From Thiomicrospira sp. (lineage in GTDB: Bacteria; Pseudomonadota; Gammaproteobacteria; Thiomicrospirales; Thiomicrospiraceae): a stretch of 64,000 nt of DNA. Numbering within the stretch: the stretch's first letter is position 1; the number at the start of each line of letters is the position of its first letter. The stretch lies in NCBI RefSeq assembly GCF_014859555.1, contig NZ_JACUTY010000004.1:1-64000 (forward strand), given 5' to 3'. Position numbers and translations under genes: made by a program. The notes under the pieces were generated by a model, which was not told where the DNA came from, ran no database searches, and worked only from the letters and a program-made list of their open reading frames with translations. Below are positions 50,551-60,497 of this stretch, in pieces.

Positions 50551-51618
50551 TTAATCTTCGTCGGTGATTAAATAGGGTAAAGGTTCAACTTTAACCAGTC
50601 CACCGTTTAAAGTATGTAGGTTGCCTTCTACTTTTTCCAGCGCACGCACACTGCCGATGACCAGACATAAAGTGCCTTCAAAGATATCCGGGTTGGATAA
50701 CACGACATCTAGTTTGTGAATTTTTTCGTTCGAGTCGATGACTTCTAGCACCTCACCAGTCTTCAAATCCAACACTTCATCTAAGTGTAAACGCAACATA
50801 CGTTTGGCCGCTTTGCCACGATAATGTAAACGTGCAATGACTTCTTGCCCTGGAAAACAACCTTTTTTAAAGTTGATCACTTGGGTTTTGTCTAAATTAA
50901 GAAATTGCGCAATATGCTTACCGCTGTTGGCGGCGGTGACTTCAGCTAAACCGGAAGCAATGTTGAGCAAACGCCAGTCGTAACTGTTGGTTACATCACC
51001 GTTTGCGCTCAGTTTTGTCCAAGCTTCAATCGCTTGTTCAGCCGGTGCAAATAATTCGTAACGGTGAAAAGGGCCAGGCACTTTGATAATCCGAACCGAT
51101 TCTAAGCCGGGCTCTTTAGACGCCATGGAGACAAATTCTTTTTTGATTTTAGTGTCTAAACGACGCTGAATATCTAGGTCGGCAAACTGACCGGCAAAAC
51201 CAAAACGCACCCAAGTGTCAGATATTTCTTCTAACGTCACTTTCGAGCGCATCACAAACATTTGTAAACGTTTTAGAATCGGTTCACGTAATGAGCCGTC
51301 AAAACTTAAGAAATAGTCACCATCGTGCATAAAAATTAAAAATAAAGCCAACACTTGGCCTTGTGGATCGTTATAAGATGAAAACTGCGCGGCTTCTTCA
51401 TTTACCTGGCTAATGTCATTACTTAACTGGCCTTGTAAAAAAGCTTGTGCTTCTTCGCCAGATACACGTATTAAGGCTTGATGGGCTAAGCTGGTCATCA
51501 CTGGGCCATGTTTGATCAGTACACGTTCTAATTCGGGAAATTCAAACTGACTGACGGCACCTGTGTCATCAAACTGGGCTTTTTGTTCTGTCAAAAAATC
51601 GTGCCATAAACTATTCAT
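50551..51618 (-). CDS. ygfZ: YgfZ/GcvT folate-binding protein
   Basis: KGCFPGQEVIARLHYRGKAAKR signature. Confidence 0.92.
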   Translation of the reverse strand: MNSLWHDFLTEQKAQFDDTGAVSQFEFPELERVLIKHGPVMTSLAHQALIRVSGEEAQAFLQGQLSNDISQVNEEAAQFSSYNDPQGQVLALFLIFMHDGDYFLSFDGSLREPILKRLQMFVMRSKVTLEEISDTWVRFGFAGQFADLDIQRRLDTKIKKEFVSMASKEPGLESVRIIKVPGPFHRYELFAPAEQAIEAWTKLSANGDVTNSYDWRLLNIASGLAEVTAANSGKHIAQFLNLDKTQVINFKKGCFPGQEVIARLHYRGKAAKRMLRLHLDEVLDLKTGEVLEVIDSNEKIHKLDVVLSNPDIFEGTLCLVIGSVRALEKVEGNLHTLNGGLVKVEPLPYLITDED

Positions 51619-51782
51619 GACGGTTATTCCTTTCGAATCCTGATGGTTTGGGCCTCAAATCATACCCTAGTATGTTGCGGGGTTAAATGCCCCATGTTGG
51701 AATCTGATTGAAATTTTTCGGGTAGCCCAGTATATTAGCGACTATATTAGCTTCTAAAATAAGTAAACACTGGGAGTAACTG

Positions 51783-52325
51783 GTGACCACGAACAAGAAA
51801 GAGTTTTTAACCTTTGAGTTAGGTAAAGAAGAATACGCGGTAGAAATTTTGCGTGTGCAAGAAATTCGCGGCTGGGAAAACCCAGATCCTTTGCCAAATG
51901 TACCTAGCTATGTAAAGGGCGTCGTCGATTTACGTGGCACAATTGTGCCGATTATTGATTTACGTGAAAAGTTTAAGCTAAAGGTGTCTTATGATGTCAC
52001 CACCGTCGTTGTCGTGGTACATGTTTTGACCAACCAAGGCGAACGTATCATGGGCTTAGTGGTGGATTCGGTTTCAGATGTACAGCAATTTGACTTGGCT
52101 AATCTACAACCAGCGCCAGATATTTCAGCTTCCATTGATAGTCAATTCATTTTAGGCTTAACCACCGTGTTTAACTCTAGCGCGTCTCAAAAAGATCAGC
52201 AAGAAGGTGGCATGCCTAAAAAAGGCCGCATGGTGATTGTGATTGATATTGATAAATTGGCAAGTGAAGGCTTAATTGAAGATATTGAAGCGGCGGATGC
52301 GCATACCATTCGGGGCAATGGCTAA
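51783..52325 (+). CDS. cheW: CheW-like coupling protein
   Basis: FLTFELGKEEYAVEILRVQEIRGW ... PSYVKGVVDLRGTIVPIIDLREKF. Confidence 0.92.
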   Translation: MTTNKKEFLTFELGKEEYAVEILRVQEIRGWENPDPLPNVPSYVKGVVDLRGTIVPIIDLREKFKLKVSYDVTTVVVVVHVLTNQGERIMGLVVDSVSDVQQFDLANLQPAPDISASIDSQFILGLTTVFNSSASQKDQQEGGMPKKGRMVIVIDIDKLASEGLIEDIEAADAHTIRGNG

Positions 52326-52364
52326 GATCGTTAGATTAAAAATATTCGAAGTTAAAACCACTAC

Positions 52365-52390
52365 ACCCAAGCTATTTAGCTTGGGTTTTT
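52365..52390. terminator. terminator overlapping 3' end of nadB
   Basis: ACCCAAGCTatttAGCTTGGGTtttt. Confidence 0.88.
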
Positions 52391-53982
52391 TGTTTTTTGG
52401 GTTTTAAAATAGTGGGTTTAGAACGACTTTTAGTTTTGGGGTAATCCAGGTTGTAATGCAAGCCGCGGCTTTCTTTGCGTTTTTGCGCGCTGGTGACCAT
52501 TAATTGCGAAACCAGCGCTAAATTACGCAGCTCAAGCAGATCGCTGTCTAACGTGTGTTGGTAATAAAATTCATCAATTTCTTTTTGCAAATTACGAATG
52601 CGTTGTGCGGCGCGTTTTAGGCGTTTATCTGTGCGAACTATGCCAACATAATCCCACATCACACGCCTTAATTCGTCCCAATCGTGGGCGACTAGAACTC
52701 TTTCACTGGCTTCACTGACTCGACTGCTGTCCCAATCAGGAATCTGTTCTGGCATTGGAATGCTATTAATATCGCTGGCTTCAATGCTTTGACGCGCGGC
52801 TTCGGCAAACACCAAACCTTCTAATAACGAATTACTCGCTAATCGGTTAGCGCCGTGTAAACCGGTAAAAGCGGTTTCACCAATGGCATATAAACCCGCG
52901 AGATCCGTTTCGCCTTTTAAATTAGTGACGATGCCGCCGCAAGTGTAATGAGCCGCCGGCACTACCGGAATCGGTTCCTGTGTGATATCAATGCCCAGCT
53001 TTTTACAGCGGCCATAGATAGTAGGAAAGTGCTGTTTTAAAAAGTCTTTAGATTTATGTGTAATATCTAAAAACACGCAGTCAATACCGTGAATTTTCAT
53101 TTCTTGGTCAATCGCCCTTGCCACTATGTCGCGAGGGGCTAAATCGGCGCGTTCATCGTATTTCGCCATAAACGCGTCACCATTGGGCAAACGTAAAATT
53201 CCGCCTTCACCACGCACGGCTTCGCTGATTAAAAACGAACGATCTTTCGGGTGAAATAAACAGGTCGGGTGAAACTGATTAAACTCCATATTACCCACCC
53301 GACAACCCGCGCGCCAAGCCATCGCAATGCCATCACCAGTAGAGGTGTCAGGATTGCTGGTGTAAAGATAGGCTTTACTTGCGCCACCGGTGGCCAAAAC
53401 CGTAAAGGGCGCTTGAACGCTATAAATGTTTCGGCTTTTTTTGTTTAAAATATACGCCCCTACACAACGGGTTTTGTCGTCGTTGGTAACTAGGTTAACG
53501 GTCATGTGATTGGGTAAAAGTTTGATGTTGGGGTGTTGCTTAACCTGTTTGATCAAGGTTGATAAAACTGACTGCCCAGTATGATCCGCAGCATGAATTA
53601 CACGTCGATGGCTGTGGCCGCCTTCTTGAGTTAAATGAAACGGATAGTCGGCTAGATTGTTTTCCGCGGGACTAAAAGGCACACCAAATTCAATTAATTC
53701 TTCGATGGATTTAGAGGCGTTTTCGGCTACATAACGTACCGCTTCAGGGTCGCACAAACCTGCGCCCGCGTTGAGTGTGTCATTAATATGTGCTTCAACC
53801 GAATCAAACGGGTCCAGTACCGCCGCAATCCCACCTTGGGCGTACATGGTGCTGCCTTCAGATAGAGAAGATTTCGCTAATACAACGACGTTAAGATGGC
53901 GTGCAAGCTTTAAGGCCAGGGATAAACCGGCGATACCGCTGCCGATGATTAAAACATCGGTCTTCAGATTATGGTTTGACAC
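52372..53982 (-). CDS. nadB: L-aspartate oxidase
   Basis: DVLIIGSGIAGLSLALKLA ... HPTCLF ... HGANRLASNSLLEGLVFA. Confidence 0.95.
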   Translation of the reverse strand: MSNHNLKTDVLIIGSGIAGLSLALKLARHLNVVVLAKSSLSEGSTMYAQGGIAAVLDPFDSVEAHINDTLNAGAGLCDPEAVRYVAENASKSIEELIEFGVPFSPAENNLADYPFHLTQEGGHSHRRVIHAADHTGQSVLSTLIKQVKQHPNIKLLPNHMTVNLVTNDDKTRCVGAYILNKKSRNIYSVQAPFTVLATGGASKAYLYTSNPDTSTGDGIAMAWRAGCRVGNMEFNQFHPTCLFHPKDRSFLISEAVRGEGGILRLPNGDAFMAKYDERADLAPRDIVARAIDQEMKIHGIDCVFLDITHKSKDFLKQHFPTIYGRCKKLGIDITQEPIPVVPAAHYTCGGIVTNLKGETDLAGLYAIGETAFTGLHGANRLASNSLLEGLVFAEAARQSIEASDINSIPMPEQIPDWDSSRVSEASERVLVAHDWDELRRVMWDYVGIVRTDKRLKRAAQRIRNLQKEIDEFYYQHTLDSDLLELRNLALVSQLMVTSAQKRKESRGLHYNLDYPKTKSRSKPTILKPKKQKTQAK

Positions 53983-54080
53983 AAAAAACTCGCTCTACCC
54001 TTGAATAATTCGACTAATAGTAGCATATTGTTTTAACATTTAGGCTTGATAACAGCGCTTTAAAAGCGAAAAGGAATGGG

Positions 54081-54530
54081 ATGAGTTCGAGTGAAACCTT
54101 ATTGGCTTATGGTCAGGTTGAAGAGGTGTCCGGGGCGTTTGCTTATATCCGAACCCAACGAGAATCCGGTTGCGGAGGCTGTCAATCGGAACAAACCTGT
54201 GGCACCAGTACATTGGCTCGGTTGTTTTCAATGGGAACCCAGCCCTTATTAAGGCTCCCTAATGACATTAAAGCCAGGCCTGGTGATCAGGTTGAATTGT
54301 CGCTTGAAGGTCATGGTTTGGTTAGTCAAGCCTTTATGGCTTATGGTTTGCCACTGGTGGGCTTGTTTATAGGTGCTTTATTAGGCTTGTGGTTATGGCC
54401 GGCGGGCGGTGATGTAGCAACCATTATCGGCAGTTTACTTGGTTTATTCATCGCTTGGTGGTGGGTAAAGCGTTATCATCAACCGTTGCAGCCTAAATTG
54501 GTTCGTGTTGTTTTAAACAAAAATGTTTAA
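54081..54530 (+). CDS. rseC: SoxR-reducing system/RseC family protein
   Basis: GCGGCQSEQTCGTSTLARLF, two TMs. Confidence 0.88.
   Translation: MSSSETLLAYGQVEEVSGAFAYIRTQRESGCGGCQSEQTCGTSTLARLFSMGTQPLLRLPNDIKARPGDQVELSLEGHGLVSQAFMAYGLPLVGLFIGALLGLWLWPAGGDVATIIGSLLGLFIAWWWVKRYHQPLQPKLVRVVLNKNV
54274..54283. repeat. dispersed palindrome, in rseC (RPG)
   Basis: AAAGCCAGGCCTGGTGATC. Confidence 0.85.
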
Positions 54531-54548
54531 CGGAGAAGAGAGCAAGTT

Positions 54549-55952
54549 ATGAAAAAACAAACACTTAGTTGGTTTGCTTGGATGGCATTAGCGATTCCAG
54601 TATTAAGCGTGGCTACCCCAGCAGGCTTACCCGATTTTACTCAACTGGTGGAGCAGAATTATCAGGCTGTGGTCAATATCAGCACAACACGAACAGAAGT
54701 AGCCTCAGGAGGCCGTGAATCTTTGCCGCCTCAGTTTAGAGGATTGCCAGATGATTTTTTACGACATTTTTTTGGTATCGATCCGCAACAGGGTAAGCGC
54801 GCACCCGAGCGTCGTTCTCAATCCGTCGGTTCGGGCTTTATCATCAGTGAAGACGGTTATATTTTAACCAATCACCATGTGATTGCGGAGGCCGACCAGG
54901 TAACCGTCAGATTAAATGATCGGCAGGAATATAAAGCTGAGATTGTGGGTAGCGACCCGCGCACCGATGTTGCCTTGCTTAAGGTGGCGGCCAACAACTT
55001 ACCTGTGGTAAGAACCGGTAGCAGTGATGATTTAAAAGTCGGTGAATGGGTGTTGGCGATTGGTGCGCCTTTCGGACTGGATTACACCGTAACGGCGGGT
55101 ATCGTGAGTGCTAAAGGTCGTAGTTTACCGGATGATACTTACGTGCCATTTATTCAAACTGATGTCGCGATTAACCCGGGTAACTCGGGTGGCCCACTGA
55201 TTAACCTTAATGGTGATGTGGTCGGAATTAATGCCCAAATCTTTACCCGAAGCGGTGGCTTTATGGGCTTATCCTTCGCGATTCCGATTGAAATCGCGAT
55301 GAATGTGGTGGATCAGTTAAGAAATACTGGCAAAGTGGAACGTGGGTTCTTGGGCGTGCAAGTGCAAGAAGTCACCAGCGATTTAGCGCGTTCTTTTAAC
55401 ATGGAAAAGCCACAGGGCGCCTTGGTAGCCCAAGCTTATCCTGATACACCCGCTGAAAAAGCCGGCTTGGAATCAGGTGATATTATTTTGAGCTTTAATG
55501 GCACGGTGATTGAAAAGTCGACCGATTTGCCGCCTGCGGTTGGCATTACGCCGCTTGGAAAAACCGTTGAGATCGTGGTTTTACGTCAAGGCAAACGCAT
55601 GGCATTAAAGACCACCTTGGCGGTATTGGATGAATCGAGTCCGGCGGGCGCACCTCAGAAATCGAGCATGACACGCAGTACACATTTAAATGCCCAGCTA
55701 GAAGAAATCAGCGCAGAAGATCTCAAAAGCTTGAACTTACCTTTCGGTGTAGGCGTGGCTGAAGTAGGCGATGGTCTGGCTAAGAAAAACGGTATTTTAG
55801 AAGGGGATGTATTGGTCAGCATTAACTTCCAGCCCATTCGTAGTGTTAAAGATGTGGACGATGTCTTGTCTAAAGCTAAAAAAGGCCAATCACTGCCTGT
55901 CAGAGTTGTGCGAGGCGGGCGTTCAATCTTTTTAGCTTTGGTTATGGAATAG
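54549..55952 (+). CDS. mucD: Do-family periplasmic serine protease
   Basis: GSGFIISEDGYILTNHHVI, DVALLKV, NPGNSGGPLINL, two PDZ domains. Confidence 0.93.
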   Translation: MKKQTLSWFAWMALAIPVLSVATPAGLPDFTQLVEQNYQAVVNISTTRTEVASGGRESLPPQFRGLPDDFLRHFFGIDPQQGKRAPERRSQSVGSGFIISEDGYILTNHHVIAEADQVTVRLNDRQEYKAEIVGSDPRTDVALLKVAANNLPVVRTGSSDDLKVGEWVLAIGAPFGLDYTVTAGIVSAKGRSLPDDTYVPFIQTDVAINPGNSGGPLINLNGDVVGINAQIFTRSGGFMGLSFAIPIEIAMNVVDQLRNTGKVERGFLGVQVQEVTSDLARSFNMEKPQGALVAQAYPDTPAEKAGLESGDIILSFNGTVIEKSTDLPPAVGITPLGKTVEIVVLRQGKRMALKTTLAVLDESSPAGAPQKSSMTRSTHLNAQLEEISAEDLKSLNLPFGVGVAEVGDGLAKKNGILEGDVLVSINFQPIRSVKDVDDVLSKAKKGQSLPVRVVRGGRSIFLALVME

Positions 55953-56138
55953 GGGCGCTCGAATAACCCCAGCTTAATTTGGCTAAGTCCAGCATATTCA
56001 ATCTGGGGTTAATTGCCGCTGTATTAGTCTGCATCTATCTGGTACGAGCTTTAGAATTAGCGTAAAATACACGCAATTTTAAAGTCGAGCGGCACGAGTG
56101 TCACTCAGTGGACTAACTCAGAACACGATACAATCTTT

Positions 56139-56165
56139 AAAAGGGTGCGGATGCACCCTTTTTTC
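56139..56165 (+). terminator. Rho-independent terminator
   Basis: aaAAGGGTGCggatGCACCCTTttttc. Confidence 0.9.
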
Positions 56166-56219
56166 TTGTTAATTTTTTTAAATTAATTGATCCGACACCT
56201 GGCTGTTTTTGGAGTATGC

Positions 56220-58031
56220 ATGTCACAACCAATAAAACATATTCGTAATTTCTCAATTATTGCGCATATTGATCACGGAAAATCGACGATAGCTGATCGT
56301 TTTATCCATCTTTGCGGTGGGTTGACAGACCGTGAAATGGAAATGCAAGTTTTAGATTCCATGGATATTGAACGTGAACGTGGCATTACGATTAAAGCTC
56401 AGAGTGTAACTTTGCAATTTCCGTCAGAGGATGGCAACACCTATCAGCTAAATTTCATTGATACGCCAGGGCACGTCGACTTTTCTTACGAAGTATCGCG
56501 CTCGTTGGCCGCATGTGAAGGTGCATTATTGGTAGTGGACGCCTCACAAGGCGTTGAAGCTCAAACCGTGGCCAACTGTTATACCGCGATTGAGCAAGGG
56601 CTGGAAGTTATTCCGGTGCTTAATAAAATCGATTTACCGGCGGCCGAACCTGAGCGTGTTAAAGTCGAGATTGAAGAAATTATCGGTATCGAAGCTGGCG
56701 ATGCAATCAACGCCAGTGCCAAAGCCGGTATCGGTATTAAAGAAACTTTAGAGCAAATTGTGGCGCGTGTACCCCCACCAATTGGTGATCTTGATGGCCC
56801 ATTAAAAGCGTTGATTATTGATTCCTGGTTCGACAGTTATTTAGGTGTGGTTTCGTTAGTGCGTGTGTTAGATGGCAAAATAACAAAAAAAATGAAAATG
56901 CGTGTGATGTCGACCGGGGAAGATCATGAAGTAGGTGATGTCGGAATTTTCACACCAAAACGTACATCACGAGACTCACTGAGTGCGGGTGAAGTAGGCT
57001 ATGTTGTCGCCGGTATTAAAGATATTGACGGTGCGCCAGTGGGCGATACCTTAACTGATTCTAAAAACCCAGCTAAAGATCGCATGCCAGGCTTTAAACC
57101 AGTACAGCCTCGTGTTTTTGCCGGCTTGTTTCCAATCAGTTCAGAAGATTACGAAAACCTCCGTGAAGCCCTGCGTAAATTACGTTTGAATGATGCGGCA
57201 CTGCATTTTGAACCCGAAACCTCTGAGGCGTTAGGTTTTGGTTTCCGTTGTGGTTTCTTGGGTATGCTGCATATGGAAATTGTCCAAGAACGCTTAGAGC
57301 GTGAATATAACTTGGATATGATTAGCACCGCGCCTACCGTGATTTATGAGCTAAAGACCAAAAAAGGTGAAATTCTCAGAATTGATAACCCGTCCGAATT
57401 ACCAGAGGTCAGTTTGATAGAGGAGATTCGTGAACCCATTATTCAAGCCAATATTTTAGTGCCGCAAGAACATATCGGAGCGGTAATGAAGCTTTGTATT
57501 GACAAACGTGGCGTGCAAAAAAATATGAGTTATGCGGGTAATCAGGTTTCGATCAGCTTTGAAATGCCGCTGAATGAAGTGGTGTTGGATTTCTTTGATC
57601 GATTAAAGTCGACCAGTCGCGGTTATGCCTCAATGGATTATGAGTTTAAACGTTTCCAGGCGGATGACTTGGTACGAGTCGACTTTTTGATTAATGGTGA
57701 ACCAGTGGATGCCTTAGCGATGATTACTCACCGTTCGGTGGCGGCGTCTCGTGGTAAGGAAATGATCGAAAAATTGAAAGATATTATTCCGCGCCAAATG
57801 TTTGAAGTCGCAATTCAGGCTGCGATTGGTGGCAAAATTATCGGACGAACCAACGTCAAAGCCATGCGTAAAAATGTATTGGCCAAGTGTTACGGTGGTG
57901 ACGTCTCGCGTAAAAAGAAACTATTAGAAAAGCAAAAAGCAGGCAAAAAACGCATGAAAACCATCGGGCGTGTTGAACTGCCGCAAGAGGCCTTTATGGC
58001 TATACTCAATACCGGAGGATCGGATAAGTGA
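56220..58031 (+). CDS. lepA: elongation factor 4
   Basis: [29 protein letters not shown]. Confidence 0.97.
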   Translation: MSQPIKHIRNFSIIAHIDHGKSTIADRFIHLCGGLTDREMEMQVLDSMDIERERGITIKAQSVTLQFPSEDGNTYQLNFIDTPGHVDFSYEVSRSLAACEGALLVVDASQGVEAQTVANCYTAIEQGLEVIPVLNKIDLPAAEPERVKVEIEEIIGIEAGDAINASAKAGIGIKETLEQIVARVPPPIGDLDGPLKALIIDSWFDSYLGVVSLVRVLDGKITKKMKMRVMSTGEDHEVGDVGIFTPKRTSRDSLSAGEVGYVVAGIKDIDGAPVGDTLTDSKNPAKDRMPGFKPVQPRVFAGLFPISSEDYENLREALRKLRLNDAALHFEPETSEALGFGFRCGFLGMLHMEIVQERLEREYNLDMISTAPTVIYELKTKKGEILRIDNPSELPEVSLIEEIREPIIQANILVPQEHIGAVMKLCIDKRGVQKNMSYAGNQVSISFEMPLNEVVLDFFDRLKSTSRGYASMDYEFKRFQADDLVRVDFLINGEPVDALAMITHRSVAASRGKEMIEKLKDIIPRQMFEVAIQAAIGGKIIGRTNVKAMRKNVLAKCYGGDVSRKKKLLEKQKAGKKRMKTIGRVELPQEAFMAILNTGGSDK

Positions 58032-58798
58032 ATTTTGAATTAATTTTGGTCATCATTACCGCGGTGACGGGGGTGATTGTCTTTGTTGATAAGTTGGTTT
58101 GGCGTCAAAAACGTTTAGAATCCGCCACCACCCAAAAAGAGCCGATGTTGATTGAATATTCGCGTTCTTTGTTTCCGGTGTTTTTAATTGTTTTGGTTTT
58201 ACGCTCGTTTATTATTGAGCCTTTTCGCATTCCATCTGGTTCTATGTACCCAACCTTAGAAATTGGCGATTTTATTGTCGTAAATAAGTTTGCTTATGGT
58301 ATTCGTTTGCCAGTGATTCAAAACAAACTGATTCCGCTGGGTGAACCGAAACGTGGTGATGTAGCAGTGTTTCGTTACCCACTGGATCCGAATGTAGATT
58401 ATATAAAGCGGATTGTAGGGTTGCCGGGCGATGAAATTAGTTATATCGATAAAAAACTCTATGTAAACGGTAAATTGGCTAATCAAACGCCGATTGGGCG
58501 TTATGTTGGGAACGATTCTGGTTCGGTAATGACGGGTGCGGTATTGTTAAAAGAGCAGCTAACAGATGACCTGACACATGAGATTTTGATTGACCCTGAT
58601 CGCACTGGACAAATACTCACAACCGTAGTGGTACCCGAGGGACATTATTTTGCGATGGGCGATAATCGTGATCACAGTGCCGACAGCCGTAGCTGGGGTT
58701 TTGTGCCGGATGCAAACTTAAAAGGCCGCGCTTTTGGTATTTGGATGAACTGGGATGATGGTATTCACTTTAATCGCATTGGCAAGGGGATCAACTGA
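58028..58798 (+). CDS. lepB: signal peptidase I
   Basis: [26 protein letters not shown] ... [15 protein letters not shown]. Confidence 0.96.
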   Translation: MNFELILVIITAVTGVIVFVDKLVWRQKRLESATTQKEPMLIEYSRSLFPVFLIVLVLRSFIIEPFRIPSGSMYPTLEIGDFIVVNKFAYGIRLPVIQNKLIPLGEPKRGDVAVFRYPLDPNVDYIKRIVGLPGDEISYIDKKLYVNGKLANQTPIGRYVGNDSGSVMTGAVLLKEQLTDDLTHEILIDPDRTGQILTTVVVPEGHYFAMGDNRDHSADSRSWGFVPDANLKGRAFGIWMNWDDGIHFNRIGKGIN

Positions 58799-59493
58799 TG
58801 CCATTGGATGTTGAAAGAGAAGCCAAGCTTAAGGCGTTATCAAATAAACTTGGTTACCAGTTTAGCGATTCAAGTTGGTTAAACTTGTCGCTAACCCACC
58901 GTAGCTTGGGGGCTAAAAACAATGAGCGGCTTGAGTTTTTAGGTGACAGTTTAGTTAACTTTATGGTCGCCGATATTTTGTTCCACCAATTTACCAAATT
59001 ACCAGAGGGCGATTTAAGCCGTATTCGCGCGCACTTAGTTAAAGGCGAAACCTTGGCTGAAATTGGGCGTGAATACGATTTAAGTCTTTATCTAAGCTTG
59101 GGGCCGGGCGAACTAAAAAGTGGCGGTTATCGACGCGATTCAATCATTGCGGACTCGGTTGAAGCCATCATTGCCGCGATCTATAAGGACGGTGGCTTAG
59201 ATGCTTGCCGCAGTTTTGTTCAGCGTATTTATGCAAGTCGGTTGCATGCGTTGGATCCTAGCAAGGTTGGCAAAGACCCTAAAACACGTTTGCAAGAATG
59301 GTTGCAGTCACGTCAAGAACCCTTGCCGGAATACAGTATTATTAGTGTAAATGGCGCGGCTCACGCCCAACATTTTACCGTGGCTTGTTATGTGTCGAAG
59401 CTCAATACCAAATTTGAAGCCACCGACACCAGTCGACGTAAAGCCGAACAACAAGCCGCTGAATATGCGTTAGCCGCATTGGGACAATTATGA
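58798..59493 (+). CDS. rnc: ribonuclease III
   Basis: NERLEFLGDSLVNFMVADILF plus dsRBD. Confidence 0.96.
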   Translation: MPLDVEREAKLKALSNKLGYQFSDSSWLNLSLTHRSLGAKNNERLEFLGDSLVNFMVADILFHQFTKLPEGDLSRIRAHLVKGETLAEIGREYDLSLYLSLGPGELKSGGYRRDSIIADSVEAIIAAIYKDGGLDACRSFVQRIYASRLHALDPSKVGKDPKTRLQEWLQSRQEPLPEYSIISVNGAAHAQHFTVACYVSKLNTKFEATDTSRRKAEQQAAEYALAALGQL

Positions 59494-60473
59494 GTGACCA
59501 AACACCAAATAATGAGCATGAAATGACAGAACAAAACACTACCACTCCAGAAATGGAAATGCAGGCGGACGATTATAAAGCCGGCTTTGCGGCGGTGATT
59601 GGTCGCCCAAATGTAGGTAAATCGACCTTAATGAATGAGTTATTAGGTCAGAAGTTAAGCATTACGTCACATAAACCACAAACTACGCGTCACCGAATTC
59701 ACGGTATTTTTACCACCCCCCAACACCAAATTGTATATGTCGATACACCGGGTATGCATTTGGGTGGTCAAAAGTCGATTAACCGTTATATGAATCGTAC
59801 CGCAAAAAGTGCGTTTTCTGGTGTTGACGTGATTTTGTTTGTGGTCGAAGCCGGTCGTTGGACCAAAGAAGACCAAGCGGTAGCCGATCAATTGCGCGGG
59901 GTTGAAGCGCCGGTGGTGTTATTGGTGAATAAGGTCGACAAGTTTAAGCAAAAAACGGACTTGCTGCCTTATTTGCAAAACTTAAATGGCAAAGTAGATT
60001 TCCATGCTGTGATTCCGGTATCCGCATTTAAAAAAAGCGGCTTAGACCTGATTCAAAAAGAAGTCGTGAATGCTTTGCCAAGCCAGCCCGCTATTTTCCC
60101 AGAAGACTATATTACGGATCGTTCGACCAAATTTTTAATCTCAGAAATTGTGCGTGAAAAATTGATGCGTAGCCTCGGCGATGAAGTGCCTTATGGCGCG
60201 ACGGTCGAAATTGAACGTTTTGAGCAAGACCCGGAAACGGGCCGTTGGGAAGTCAATGCGCGTATTCTGGTCGAACGCGAAGGCCAAAAACGTATTATTA
60301 TTGGCGACAAAGGCGAAAAGATTAAACAAATGGGCACCGACGCACGCAAAGACATGATTGCATTGCTCGAAAACCGAGTGCATCTCGAACTTTGGGTAAA
60401 AGTCAAAGAAAACTGGTCGGATGATGATCGCGCTTTAGCCAGCTTGGGTTATACCGATTCTATTTACGATTAA
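59490..60473 (+). CDS. era: GTPase Era
   Basis: GRPNVGKSTLMNELLGQKLSITSHKPQTTRHRI; KH domain. Confidence 0.96.
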   Translation: MSDQTPNNEHEMTEQNTTTPEMEMQADDYKAGFAAVIGRPNVGKSTLMNELLGQKLSITSHKPQTTRHRIHGIFTTPQHQIVYVDTPGMHLGGQKSINRYMNRTAKSAFSGVDVILFVVEAGRWTKEDQAVADQLRGVEAPVVLLVNKVDKFKQKTDLLPYLQNLNGKVDFHAVIPVSAFKKSGLDLIQKEVVNALPSQPAIFPEDYITDRSTKFLISEIVREKLMRSLGDEVPYGATVEIERFEQDPETGRWEVNARILVEREGQKRIIIGDKGEKIKQMGTDARKDMIALLENRVHLELWVKVKENWSDDDRALASLGYTDSIYD

Positions 60474-60497
60474 ATCTGAAATCGCGGGTGCGTATCC

